Below are positions 45,302 to 56,409 of a stretch of DNA of 64,000 nt, piece after piece. The DNA is from Muricea muricata. Taxonomy: Eukaryota; Cnidaria; Anthozoa; Malacalcyonacea; Plexauridae. A program made the position numbers and the translations under genes. Position 1 is the first letter of the stretch; each line of letters begins with the position of its first letter. The stretch covers positions 42,281,559-42,345,558 of the forward strand of contig OY979718.1 of the NCBI GenBank assembly GCA_963855995.1, written 5' to 3'. The notes below the pieces were generated by a model, which saw only the letters and a program-made list of their open reading frames with translations, was not told the DNA's origin and made no database searches.

Positions 45302-45587
45302 TTGCATCCGTAAGAACTCCTTTGCTTTCACTGTAAGTGCCATCTCCAGCTTCATTACTGACTAGAACACGAAAATAATATTTTGTTGAGGGATTTAAAT
45401 TTCTGACGATCCACTCTCTTTTACTGGTGTTAAACCTCAAAGCAAGAACCGTTTTGAGAATGTGAAACACACGCAGTGTATAACTGATATAATTACGCCA
45501 TATTGTTTATGTTTATTAGGAGGATCCCATGTCAAAGACAAAGATGATGTAGTTCGTGATGTGGTTTTGATGTTTAATGGAGGACCG
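45302..45587 (-). pseudogene. Receptor copy 3: fibronectin type III exon with a frameshift
   Basis: Bounded by an acceptor (CTCGCTTCAAG) and donor (GCAA|GTAAGT). The exon encodes GPPLNIKTTSRTTSSLSLTW DPP, then after a one-base frame loss near 45480 the second half REWIVRNLNPSTKYYFRVLV SNEAGDGTYSE. The core Trp, the L-x-P-x-x-x-Y-x-F-R-V motif and the N-E-A-G turn are textbook FNIII. Extracellular, probably membrane-proximal. The frame break makes it a pseudogene unless it is a sequencing error. Confidence 0.72.
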
Positions 45588-45790
45588 CTTGAAGCGAGAG
45601 AATAAAATACAAGGCTGTCTTTAAATTTGCTGCCGATACAAGTTGATCACGCGGTGGAGAATGCTATGAACACAAACGCAGCTAAATATGTTTTTAAAGA
45701 GAACATTTGATGAGGAATAATCAATATACAAATGAATATCTTAATCGTAGATTGCTACTGCATGCCTGATCTATAGAAAAGCAAACTCTA

Positions 45791-46246
45791 AGACCCCGTT
45801 TACACTAGGGAAAATGATTCCGGATTCGTCGCTAATCCGAGATGTTTTGACATTGGATTCGTTTTACCGTTTACACTAAGGAACATGAATCCGATACAAA
45901 ATTATCACAGATAGATTATGAATCCGGAACTTTCGAATTCGGAAATGTTTGTAGGATCTTTGTATCCGAGAAAGTTTGAATCCGACAAAACTTCTCTTGC
46001 GAACTCTTTTCGTAAAAGAATTTGAGTGAACTTGCTCCCTCGTATGGTTTTCAAATGTATTGCCATTAATTTCAACTGTCAAAATCGTTCAAAATCGTTC
46101 ATAAGATTTGTGGAACCACGGTTGTGCTTCATGTATTGACAATCATTGTGTGAGACTGTGCAGTGTAAACGCCGTAGACCTGAAAGACAAGGAATCCGGA
46201 TATTTTTACGAATCCGGAAACGTTTGCTCTAGTGTAAACAGGGTCT
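45791..46246. mobile_element. 456-bp MITE
   Basis: AGACCCCGTTTACACTAG and CTAGTGTAAACAGGGTCT form the ends. The inner part repeats ATTCCGGATTCGT-type words in inverted orientation (AATCCGGA several times). A short minus-strand frame inside has no motif. It lies in the intron between the FNIII and lectin exons. Confidence 0.7.
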
Positions 46247-46316
46247 AAAAAGGCCATTACCAGTTCAGCGAATATATTTTGAGCCTGCCTTATTTTCTGC
46301 ATTTCTATATTTTTTT

Positions 46317-46487
46317 GGTAATAATTCCGTGTTCTCAGTACGCGAAATTAAATTTTAATCCAAGCCCTAAATTTAATCAAATCTTCAATCCATCAAAGTT
46401 AAAACATGACAAATGAAACGCTGGTTAGGATTAGGGTTTGGGTTAGGGCTTGGATTAAGATTTATATGAGAACACGGAATTATTACC
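46317..46487. mobile_element. 171-bp MITE with telomere-like words
   Basis: GGTAATAATTCCGTGTTCTC and complement bound an element whose right half contains GGTTAGGATTAGGGTTTGGG and GGGTTAGGGCTTGG, and whose left half contains CCAAGCCCTAAATTTAATC. Ends pair well, interior only partly. Confidence 0.7.
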
Positions 46488-46639
46488 ATTTTTTTTTCAA
46501 GTTGGTCCGGAAATGGATCAAGATGTATACCTTATGATGATTTACTGTTGTGAAATTTAAATTATTTTGTACTTTACAAGATAATATATCTACTTTAGAA
46601 GATAAAGGAAAGATAAGAAAAGCATGTACCACACCGTGA

Positions 46640-46921
46640 ACTGTCTTTGTAGCGCCACATTGATATTCAAAGTAAAGATATTTTGTCATCAGGACACATA
46701 TTCCTAGACAACAAGTCGTTATCCACAGTTATATTACTCATGTTGACTATCACATTGTTTCTGAACGGGGCATGTTACTATAACTTCACAACTATAATCA
46801 CCACTCAAACCACATGTCTTTGTGTGAGACAACCCACGGTAAGATGCAGTCTTGACCACCATGTACTGATCTTTAGGACAGTTAGCATTCTTTACCATAT
46901 TTCCATGACATGTCACTGAAC
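46640..46921 (-). pseudogene. Receptor copy 3: rhamnose-binding (SUEL-type) lectin exon, two frameshifts
   Basis: The exon starts after AATTAAAG|G and reads GSVTCHGNMVKNANCPKDQY, VVKTASYRG, CGLSGDYSCEVIVTC, QKQCDSQHE. The frame shifts to ITVDNDLLSRNMCPD and shifts again to TKYLYFEYQCG. The cysteine spacing and the closing KYLxxxYxC pattern are those of SUEL/D-galactoside- or rhamnose-binding lectin domains, which bind sugars extracellularly. Two frameshifts near 46690 and 46725 inactivate it. The identification is from pattern only; the usual ANYGR motif reads ASYRG here. Confidence 0.6.
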
Positions 46922-47061
46922 CTTTAATTATGGAAAAGTACTTCCTGAGGTAAAAGGAATGTATATGATGCACGTGATGATCACGCGAACATATGATGAC
47001 TTAAATACGGCGCATGTACCCAATATACCAATTGGTACAAAACGATTTGAAAGAAACATAC

Positions 47062-47290
47062 CAAAATTAAACGTTTATTCTTAGTGTCAGCACATTCTGT
47101 CGTCAATCCAATGTAGGGATCTATTCCTTCTTTATCAGCAAGTTGTTGATATGTTTTATTTAGGTCTAGACATATATTCTGAGGTGTTCCTGTCCTTGAT
47201 CTTGTGTATTTTACTGATAAACCTCCGAAAGAGGTTTGGGTTATAGCAGGATCTGTATTCCTGTCAACACGCTCACGACAAGCTTCAGAT
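47062..47290 (-). pseudogene. Receptor copy 3: ectodomain module, 3' half
   Basis: Reads ACRERVDRNTDPAITQTSFG, GLSVKYTRSRTGTPQNICLD, YIGLTTECADTKNKRL and ends at a donor (TTTTG|GTATGT). It is paralogous to the exon at 39146-39601, but this half has no stop. The 5' half of the module is missing: at about 47290 the similarity switches directly to the duplicated upstream flank, so a deletion joined them. Confidence 0.6.
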
Positions 47291-47299
47291 TTTATTATT

Positions 47300-47850
47300 T
47301 TTAGACATACATAAACATATTGCCCCCTTGCTGTGATGTTATGCTGAAGGAATTGTGACGCTTTTAAAACAAAGAATTTGCAAACTAACTCTCTCTGACG
47401 ATCTGAACGTGTATATTATTTTGTTTAGAGCAAACAAATTAAACGACAGACATGTCTGTCAAGTCTGTGGTTTTCGCGTTACGTCTGCGTTCTTATTCGT
47501 GTTAGTAGAATCATACTAATGTCAGTCAGTGTAAACCCCACTGTGCATGGGGCAACCTTCTACCTGTGTGCCTACGTACGAGGTTGGTGCACTGGCTTGA
47601 CTTTGATGCTATCGAAGATGGTCGCTTGCTAAAGCCTGTTTTCCACTAATGGCGCGAATGAAGTCACCAAATGGAAAAAAAGGCTTAAGAGTGGCTTTGT
47701 TAAAACAATATTGAAAGTTACAATCAATACCATATCACATTCTTCTGTTTGATAAAAAAACTTGACAAGTGGGAGTTCTTGAAATGGAAAGCAGCCAAAC
47801 AGTTTTGCTGACAGCGACAGTTTTGCAGGGAGGGGTGTCTCATTCCTACG
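47300..47850. repeat. Upstream flank of receptor copy 3, duplicate of 41590-42103
   Basis: Same ordered blocks as 41590-42103 with moderate divergence, including CCACTGTGCATGG and GGAAAGCAGCCAAAC. It lacks the 148-bp MITE present in the other copy. Confidence 0.75.
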
Positions 47851-48070
47851 CCTTAATTACCTTGGCTCGGATCGTGTATCCATTTGTACCTTATAACAAT
47901 ACTAGTCTAGCCTAGACTGCCTGCCTATCTATGTTTGTACTAACACTAAGACTATAGATAAGTCTAGACATACAGGCCATTGCTACTATAGCAAGAATCA
48001 ATAATAGATATTGAAAGACGCAACTGCATTTTCAATCATAAGACAAAAACCTCGGAGAACTTTCAATATT

Positions 48071-48073
48071 TTC

Positions 48074-48104
<31 letters not shown>

Positions 48105-48112
48105 AATAATAA
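48071..48112. repeat. (ATT)n/(AAT)n microsatellite with central palindrome
   Basis: Ten or so ATT triplets run into AATAATAAT, so the tract is self-complementary around its centre. Confidence 0.85.
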
Positions 48113-48389
48113 GTTTCAAAGCCACGACCTAGAAATAACTAAAGTGTCGGAAAGATAATCCTTAAATTACAATTCGTACATGACAATATCTAGAACTTAG
48201 ATGTTCCACCATTATATAGGTTTTCGGTCATGATATCTCATAAGAATTGATCTAGTTATTTATGCCGGCAAAATGGTTTAATTTCCAACTTACACAAACG
48301 ATTTTGATGGAATTTCCACTGAAAATGTCTGTGTATTTGATGTTCTAGCTGTGTTTCTTAACACCTCCTGGAGATATCCCTTATGAAAA

Positions 48390-48760
48390 AAACACATAGA
48401 AATCACATGTGATTCACATGTGTTTCACATGTGGTCACATGTGTTTCACAAGTGGTCACATGGGATCCACATGCAAGTCACATGTGATACACATGTAGAT
48501 TTATTATTTTTATTTTAAACCACACCTGTTTCACATGAGGTTCGCATGTGACGACATGTAATTAACATGTGGCCACATGTGATTCACATGTAGATTTCTG
48601 TTGTTAATTTCAAACCACATGTATTTCACATGTGGATTTATGTTGTTTATTCCAAGCCACATCTGTTTCTCATGTGGTTGACATGTCTCCAGATGTTACT
48701 CATATTTGACCACATGTGATTAACATGTTGTTCAAATGTGATAAACACGTAAGGATATGA
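48390..48760. repeat. Degenerate array of CACATGTG palindromes
   Basis: More than fifteen copies or near-copies of CACATGTG, typically as CACATGTGNTTCACATGTGG at 10-14 bp spacing, decay toward the right (CATGTCTCCAGATG, CACACGT). Blocks with TTTATTGTTAATT-like spacers repeat at about 48500, 48595 and 48640. Each CACATG(TG) is an E-box-type site, but tandem expansion is the simpler explanation. Confidence 0.8.
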
Positions 48761-50381
48761 TTATATCCATAGTTATATAAGTCATATATGATGCACATAC
48801 ATAGACGTACATTGAATGATTGGGTCTGTAGTCAGCGGACCATAATATTCATTTGTCTTTTATAATGTCTACGATTCGCTTTTTAGTAGAATCATTCTAG
48901 CATACTAATGCAAATATTGTAATTTAATTGGCTACTCTACTAGTCGCTATTTATTACTCGATAGATAGCGAGTAGCAAAACAATAATTTTTTGCTGATAT
49001 ATTTTTTTCCATTTAAAGAAAACTTGTAATAGCTTTTTTAGAAAAATGTTCAAAAATTAATTATTTATCTCAGATTCTACTAAAATAATTAGATTACTCG
49101 CTCTCAGTTTTTATGCGTTGGTAGTTGTCCAGGCTTTGCCCTCATCAACTATTATTACTGCATATAAATCTCAAGCTCTAATTCTAATTGTTAAATATTA
49201 ATATTGTTTGGATAAGAATTTGTATTAATTCTTAGAATAAGTACACATAAATTACTGATTTATACCAGATGTAATTTTATTTATTCTACTGTAGAATTTT
49301 TACACTATTTTTTCAATATTTGTACAGTCACTTATAAAGATCAGTGGGAATACTCCGCGCGCAAGGCTTACCGGGAAGCGTCATCGCATGTGGAAGCCAT
49401 ATTTGATATTTTCTCATTCCTTCAAACATGATGTCTAGTTATGATTTTAAGTTTTTAACCATGTGATTTCAACCTGGAAGACAAATGGAATGACGCGTTT
49501 TACACCAGGAAAGACAGCGTAATACTCAGGTGAGCATGTTGTTATACTTTTTAAATGGATAAAGCTATTTTGAATGGGTAATACTTTATGCTCTGTGTTT
49601 CATCCTCATTCCTTACAAATGCAAAATAGCAGTGAGCACGTCACTGCACGTGTAACGTGTTTAACTTTGTAACAAATAAAACGTTGATATTCATACATTT
49701 CCTTCGTACAAATGCTTATTTTGAATTATTACGGACGGTACTTAAAAAACTGTATTCCGTGAATAGCCAAATCAGGCAAATGAAATTTGAATTTCGCGCT
49801 ACGATACCGCAATTAAAACGGTAATATTCACACATTACCTTCACACAAAGGCTTACTTTGAAACATTCTGTAGATAGTCAGATGTGACAAATTATATGCA
49901 GTAAGATGCTGAGTGACAATCAGACATTCTATATCAGTTCTGTTTTAAAATCAAGCTTGCTTCTTGACTTACTTGTCAGAGTTAAATTGTGGACTCAAAA
50001 TACTAAATTGCCAGAGTTAAATTGTGGACTCAAAGCTAGCAAACAATTATCTTTATTTTTGTAACGCTACACCTACCCACGCATTCCTAGCTTCAATGTT
50101 CTTCACCTAATTGGCTAACTACAGCTTGTCAACTTTGTAGATATATAGCACAGCCTGTTTGTAATCTAATCTATTGGTTTGACAATGTCTTTGGAATAAA
50201 GACGAAATATCACCGACTCCGTCGTTTTCTTGTTCTTTCTTGAATATCAGGAATACAAGATGTCTATTTTCGGAATTTGTTTTATTTTGTATTACTGATC
50301 GATATTTATTTAGATACATAAATGGTAGTTTTTATTTTAACACGAGTAACACTGTACCTTGATAAAACATTTTGTTAGCTA
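48761..50381. other. Stretch without recognised genes; one direct repeat at about 49977-50038
   Basis: CAGAGTTAAATTGTGGACTC occurs twice, 37 bp apart. Otherwise A+T-rich DNA without a convincing frame or TIR pair. A minus-strand frame at 50119-50319 has no motif. Confidence 0.35.
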
Positions 50382-50390
50382 TTGGACTTT

Positions 50391-50467
50391 CAACCTCGTA
50401 CCCGGGGTCTTACCTACGCCCGGCGCTGCGGAGAGACCCTGGCGCCCGCTGGTCGCGTGGCTCCCAG
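50391..50467 (+). repeat. Left 77-bp TIR of the 9-kb element
   Basis: Begins CAACCTCGTACCCGGGGTCT, GC-rich (CGGCGCTGCGGAGAGACCC), ends CTCCCAG. It is unusually GC-rich for this window. The right TIR is its complement with three mismatches. Confidence 0.9.
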
Positions 50468-50726
50468 ATTCTGGGTGCTAATACAAATTGTAACTTAGTG
50501 TGGGGTGGGTAGCTATGTATTGTCATAAATTGAAATTTTTCTTTTGATTCAATTTTCCTTAATTCGTCCTTTACAAGACAATAATAAAATTGTGCTTGAA
50601 GAAATGCTGCAAAACAATAAATTACAGAGTGGCAGCAGAAAGAATATCGAATTACTCGTAAAGCCAACATGTGTCGCGTCTCATATTTCACGGTATCGTC
50701 ATTTGGCTGGTAAGCTGGTTCGCCTG

Positions 50727-51176
50727 ATGGCGAGCAAAAGCACGCCAAAGAAACTATACAAAAAATCTTCGGCATCAAATGAAAATAGTGCTCGTTGTCG
50801 ACTATGTAATGGTGTACAAGATCCGAGACATTGTAAGAATCTTTTCAACAAGACAAATCAAAAAATTTTGAATAACGTGGAGTCGATTCATGGCGAGAAA
50901 CTGCCGCATGTTGAAGGCTTTCCTAATTTATTGTGTCGTCCTTGCGAACGAAGAGCAAGTAATACCATTACATTCAAGAATGTAATTTCCGAGACACAGA
51001 AATCACTGCTTAAAGATTCCAGAACCAAGCGATGTCTAGATATATCTCCATCCGTTGTCAGACCTGCTGCCAAAGTTGCTGTTGTTGACAGTCGAAGGCG
51101 CAGCTTATTCAATGTGTCTTCGTCGAGTGATGAACCCACAGCAATGGCACAGATGCCATTGGCTATGCCAATGGAA
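50727..51176 (+). CDS. Exon 1: Cys-rich N-terminal module of the DUF6589-like protein
   Basis: After a basic start (MASKSTPKKLYKKSS) it reads CRLCNGVQDPRHCKNLF and, about 35 residues on, LLCRPCERR, giving a CxxC...CxxC arrangement like the ZAD or other four-Cys zinc modules that recruit DNA or mediate dimerisation. RTKRCLDISPSV and a Ser-rich stretch (SSSSDEP) follow. Exon 1 is undamaged. It would supply TIR recognition if the element were active (inference). Confidence 0.65.
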
Positions 51177-51351
51177 GTAAGTTAAATTATTTATACATTC
51201 ATAATTCAATACTCATTAATAATTCATATTCAAAGACAAAGTCGAGAAAATCACCGCCATATCTTTGTCTTCAATTGATACCACGGTAATATACTAAATT
51301 CAGGTTGGTATGATAAGCGCTCAGTCACTGCTCATTAAATTAAGCTCGAAA

Positions 51352-51454
51352 TTGTTTATCACCAGCATATAAAACAATTCAAAATGTGTATAAAAATTCG
51401 TCTAGCGCCTCGTTTTTCAACACACATTTCGGTGTTTTATATGCTGGTAATAAA
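51352..51454. mobile_element. Intronic 103-bp hairpin MITE
   Basis: TTTATCACCAGCATATAAAA pairs with TTTTATATGCTGGTAATAAA inside intron 1 of the DUF6589-like gene; inner arms ACACATTT and AAATGTGT also pair. Confidence 0.6.
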
Positions 51455-52000
51455 TGCTTTTTGTCTCAGTGTCTGGCTTATTATGTATTGATATGTCTAC
51501 TGTGTAATATGCTCACATTCAATTTTTGATTTAATATGATTTATGAAAAAGACCCTACATTCAAATAGCACCATTCATTTTGGAGAATATAAAATACTGT
51601 ATTAATCATATTTTAAAATTAATTTATATAAAAACAATCAACAACTCAACTTGGGTTGTGGACAACTCAATAAGTCATTCCATATGAATATACATGCCAC
51701 CTTTATAAACATATTTTTCTTATGGATATGTTATGAAATATATAAGGAATGGGTTATCATTGAATTGGATTTTGATATTTTAATTAAATCTTATTGAATG
51801 TTTATATGAAGGCTGTGCTATAATTGCCCCTGAGGGACCCAAACACAGCCCTCTGTTATGCCCAGTATGTATATTAGTGACCTAGACCTCACTAGTAAAA
51901 TAAAAAAATAGGTTCCTGTATTCAGTACTCATGAGCTTTTGGTCCAGAGAAGCAGCTACTGTACTCTGTCTGATTATTGTTTTATTTATTTATTTTACAG

Positions 52001-52339
52001 GTTGATCCAGACTTGGGGTCAGTTCCCATGATTGATAAAGCTAACAAAGAGCTTGTTGAAGTTGCCCCAAGGAGTGAACCTTTCGTTTTGCGTGAAAGAT
52101 TGTTTGAAGGACTGGTTGCCACGGACTGGATGTCTGAAGTGAGGAAAGAACTGGCAGTTAGATGTCCTGTTGTGAACAATATCCTGTCTGTTTTTCTGTA
52201 TATGAGTCATCATCATGACAAAAAGGAACCTGTATTGTGTTTGATTTATAGCATTATTATGCATTTGAGATGTCATGAATTAAGTAGAGTACAGTGGATC
52301 AATTCCATCCTTCTCGCTCATTGTCAAGCTTCTGTAAAT
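52001..52339 (+). CDS. Exon 2 of the DUF6589-like gene
   Basis: 113 codons, open, phase 0 at both ends. Contains EVRKELAVRCPVVNNILSVF and CLIYSIIMHLRCHELSRVQW INSILL, an all-helical segment conserved in the family, ending ASVN at the donor. No damage. Confidence 0.65.
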
Positions 52340-52955
52340 GTGAGTTTGAAAAACATAATTAACAATGATGAGAATATATATATAAGCATAACTGAATTTA
52401 TTTTTATTTGTGCACAAGTGGAGTTATTTTATGATTTCCTGCAATCTGATAATTGGCTGCACAAGCAGGCTCTTTTATCAATTATATTATATATCTACAA
52501 TGAGGGCAAAAAAATTACCCTACAACAGGCAAAATAACATGTGCTAAATTAAAGCACTTTTTCACACAAAAACAATAGCAATTTGGCAGCCATGATTGCA
52601 AAAAAGTAATGAAACAAACACAACTGATCTCAAATTTATGTTTCAACACTTGAATTTCTTATGAATTTGATTGTTGGTCCATGCTGGAATAACATTTTGT
52701 CTATGCGCAGCCTCAAAAATATCTGGGCCTCAAGCTGTCCTTTAGACCATCAGAGATAACACGTTTTAGCATTGACCTCCAAACTGGTAAATAACATACA
52801 TATTACAAAACTCATACATGTACTTATCTAATTATGTGTGAGTTAAATAGAATTTGCTTCTCCACTTTAATTTGATATCACTCTACACCTAATAGTTTGT
52901 ATAGCATATCTTTCTTATTATAACACTAAAAATAATGTTCTTATTCCTCATTTAG

Positions 52956-53861
52956 TTGATTGACCGCCTAAACAAATATGGGATATGCCTTCATTCAAGA
53001 AAAAAGTACATGTTGTTTGACAATATTGGCCAGAGTTTCCTAGATCGTGCTGTGGAATTAGTGAAGTCTGGATACCAATTTGTATTTGTACTAGACAATA
53101 TAGATTGGGAAGAGAAGGCTCATGACATGCGGAAAGACAACCAAAACACTAGTGTCCATGCAGTAGCAACTAGCATTGTCTTTAATCGAATCCCAAGTGA
53201 AGAGTTACCTGATTCTGAACGACAACAAGATTTACGGAAGTGCAATGTCAATCAGCTGGTCAAGGTTACTGCCTCAGAGATGGACTGCATAAGAAAGCGG
53301 TATCGCACGTTTGTTTAAGATATTCTGTTTGAACATTTTCCTTTCTTCAGCACTTTCAAACTGAGCTTGTTTGATGAAGGCACATACTGTCGTTATTCTG
53401 ATGAAATAGCAAAGAAATCAGAAACCATCACTATGCCAATTCTGATGAAAGATGAAAAAAAGTATGCAGAATGTGTCGATGTGATGGATACTTTAGAAGA
53501 GTGGACACACCAAATATATTCTGCTGCTGGATTGTGCCAATCAAGCAGATCAACCCCTCCCTCAGATGCAAATCCTGACCCCTCTCAACCTACCTCTTTG
53601 TCTTCAATTGTTGCTCCCTCTCAACCAGCACTGCAGCAACATTCTAGACCTGACCAACCTGCCTCACATATTCCACCTTCTTCATCTGATGAAGACCCAT
53701 TGCGAGGGGTTAGAGTTCCTTGTTTTGCTGACCAGCTTACAAGGGTCCGTATGGCTGGTGCAAAAGATCTTCGTGCTGGTACACATACTGCTAGACAACG
53801 TTTGGATCATTTGTATCCATTTTGCATAGTCGATTGGAACACAAAGAGGAGCTACTTCAAG
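52956..53861 (+). pseudogene. Exon 3 of the DUF6589-like gene, in-frame TAA
   Basis: 302 codons. The first part LIDRLNKYGICLHSRKKYML, FVFVLDNIDW, DNQNTSVHAVATSIVFNR carries the first candidate acidic motif (LDNID). After TAA at 53316-53318 the same frame resumes with EHFPFFSTFKLSLFDEG, a Pro/Ser/Gln-rich disordered linker (about 53540-53700), then FADQLTRVRMAGAKDL, the second candidate motif, and ends at AAG|GTATTG. One nonsense codon is the only damage. Confidence 0.65.
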
Positions 53862-54512
53862 GTATTGTACTGTTAAATTGATTAACACCGAACTGAGTGG
53901 AAAATGTGTGTAATACACTATCGGAATAGTGTCGGAAGGATTGTTATAAACATATCAAAATTCAAGTCAAGATGCAAATAGTTGAGAAAAATTTATCATT
54001 AACCATAGGTCCGCTTTCACAATCAAACCTAGGCCTATGCGGGCTTATGTAAGACTCTGGGTACAAGGTTGGGCCTATGGCCTACCCTATAGAATCACCC
54101 ATTCAATTTAGCAACTTCTATGTAATTATCACTGAAAAGTTGAAAATTGTCATGTACTGTTTCCAGATTTGACATGTTTATAAGATCCTTGTGAAATGCA
54201 AGGGCAATATAGAAGGGAATTTCTGTGTCTGAATAATATTACAGCCAAATCTTTCCACCCTGATCATTCACAGTACTAAAATTCTATTACAGGTACTGCA
54301 TGAATTTAAATATAAGTAACTGGTAAACAGAAAATAAATAAGCACTCCCCCCTTTGCTGCCTTTCAGCCCTTCCCCTCCCCACGGTCTCACCTTCAATAA
54401 ACACCCTCCAGAATGGTTGCAAATGATCCAAGAAATGAACACTTATAACCATTTACATGCAAATATGCTTAAATAAACAAATATAGAGGAAATACGATTT
54501 TATTGTTTATAG

Positions 54513-55538
54513 AGTGTGTTTGAACACAGGTTGTATAGAAACTCTGCAAGAGAAAAAGGTACCATTCAGGTATTTCCGTGAAAAGCTAAACCGGCGCAAC
54601 GTAACGTGAAGCATTTTGAAGACTGTGAACAGTTGTTCATCAGCATAGGTAGATGTTTTGTTGTCGAAGCTCTTTTGGAGTTTTTTCAAATGGCTGACAC
54701 GAAACAAAAACCATCTAAAAATGCTCCTAATTCCCTTGATGAAGAACAAAAGGATGTCTGCATCATCACGACAGTAGAAAAGTTCTTGGATGAGTACGTG
54801 TTTTTTGCAACAGATGATGATACAACTGGTAATGAGGCTGCCGATGATAAGGATGGTGTCTTTGCATATTCCGTTAACCTAATGGTGTCATTCCTGCTGC
54901 TGGCTGATGTAAAGGATGCTGTTAAATCTGGCAACGGTGAATACTTGGCAGTATTACGAAAACAGTTGCTGGTACACTCCTCAAGTACTCCTGGCTACAA
55001 TGAATTTGCTATCGAAATGCTAATAAACATCCTGCAGTGCCAAGTCTTGCTGACTGAGGCGGAAGCACATCAATGTAAGAGGGCAGCAACTGTAAATTGG
55101 AATGGTGGTTCTGGTAAGAACATTGAAATTGATCTGTTCCAAGAAAACCAGAACAGTGAAATGAAGAAAATGGTTAAATCTATGGGAGCCAACAAATCCG
55201 AACAGGCTATTGCCCGAGCCAGTAAAGCCTGAAGTGGTGTGAAGAAGATTGTTGAATCTTATGAAGATCAGGTTAACATCCACCGAAAGTCCTCTGCCCA
55301 TTCCCATAGGTCGGCCCTCAAGGATGAGAAGATTATTCTTGAAGACTTGAGAGAATTGAGACCTTTCAAGGAAGTTGCTGGTAGGCATTTCGAATCCTTT
55401 CAGGTTATTTCTGCTAATCCAACAAAGAAGTTTGATAGAGTTAAATTTCAAACTTGGCTTGACAGACATACAAAAAACATATTGCTTCATTATCCTGTTT
55501 TCGACAAGGAAGATGTGTTTGATGATGCATTTTTATGA
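54513..55538 (+). pseudogene. Exon 4 of the DUF6589-like gene, two frameshifts and a TGA
   Basis: Starts SVFEHRLYRNSAREKGT, shifts frame to FREKLNRRNVT near 54573 and again to KHFEDCEQLFISIGRCFVVE near 54603. It then runs open through CIITTVEKFLDEYVFFATD and STPGYNEFAIEMLINILQCQ to SEQAIARASKA, TGA at 55230, and on to WLDRHTKNILLHYPVF and the end. The C-terminal helices with NKSEQAI and the acidic ENQNSEM are where a third catalytic acid would be expected. Confidence 0.62.
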
Positions 55539-56409
55539 TAAGTATGAATAATTACATTTGCAAGTATTTTATTCCGGTGCACAATGTAGTGTAATTGTAA
55601 TACTAAAATCTACCTTTCAATGTTAAGACCAACCTTGTTAGTTGATTAACATGATTTGAATAGGTAAGTTTAAGTACATTTGAAAATGCACAGTTCCGAA
55701 GGAGTGAAAAAAATTTTCCTTGTCCTTTCAAATCACATTACAACTTTCCTTATCTGTCTTAGCATTGACAGGGGCACACAGTAGATGTGAATATACAGTA
55801 AATTAATCTAGTGTAATATGCAGGGTTTCACTAAGCAGAATTAAGAACTTTTCACAGACTGAAATATTGCACAAAATATCTACAATAACTAATCAATTTT
55901 AATGCAATGGTACTGGCTGAGGTGATTTTTGAAACCCCCCAACTAAAACCATAAAAAAGAAGCAATAAAACCTGTTTTTTGTTAACATTATTAACTTATC
56001 TGTGCCATACAACAGTTGCAGCAGCAACACTCAATATATACAATTTAAAACAATGTTTTCTATGATAGTTTTATGAAAGCACGGCATGAATTTTCTGCCA
56101 AGAAAACAAGCATATCTAATAATCCAATAACACAACAGAAGTTTTTGGGCACCTGTAAAAATTGTCGTGAAATTTGTGCGGTTTTTCCAGGTTTTTTGCT
56201 GGGGTTTTTAACAAAAAACCTTTAAAAAACAAATATTTACCAATAAACCACCTCAGCCTAAATTTAAGCACCTTTAAGGGTTTCAAGCACCTGCACGAAT
56301 AGTGAATTAGTAAATAAATATTGCTACAGAAAGTGATAATTGTTTGAATAAAGTTTGTGGTAAAAAATATCGCTACACTATAAAAAGCTATGCTTGGTTC
56401 AATCAAGTT

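Larger units (their letters stand above)
50727..55538 (+). pseudogene. Spliced DUF6589-like gene, candidate transposase, two stops and two frameshifts
   Basis: Four exons join in phase 0: 50727-51176, 52001-52339, 52956-53861 and 54513-55538. The donors GAA|GTAAGT, AAT|GTGAGT and AAG|GTATTG and acceptors TTTTACAG, CTCATTTAG and GTTTATAG support this. The ~900-codon product has an N-terminal Cys-rich module, a helical middle, FVFVLDNIDWEEKAHDM, FADQLTRVRMAGAKDL, REKLNRRNVT, HFEDCEQLFISIGRCF and NEFAIEMLINIL, the order of the DUF6589 family as I remember it. Its function is not established. The DN-D and DQ motifs followed by acidic helices are compatible with an RNase H-like catalytic fold (inference). 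Damage: TAA at 53316-53318, frame changes near 54573 and 54603, TGA at 55230-55232. I chose ATG 50727 because the zinc module starts right after it; an earlier ATG at 50604 is possible. Confidence 0.72.

Noticed and set aside
52711-52786. A possible extra exon (acceptor ATGCGCAG, donor CTG|GTAAAT) in the DUF6589-like gene
   Set aside because: 76 nt would shift the phase and create a stop at the next exon; joining 52339 directly to 52956 keeps phase 0 and the family order.
56116-56406. 96-codon minus-strand frame just 3' of the RecQ gene
   Set aside because: A+T-rich, low-complexity, no motif; lies in the intergenic space between the convergent genes.
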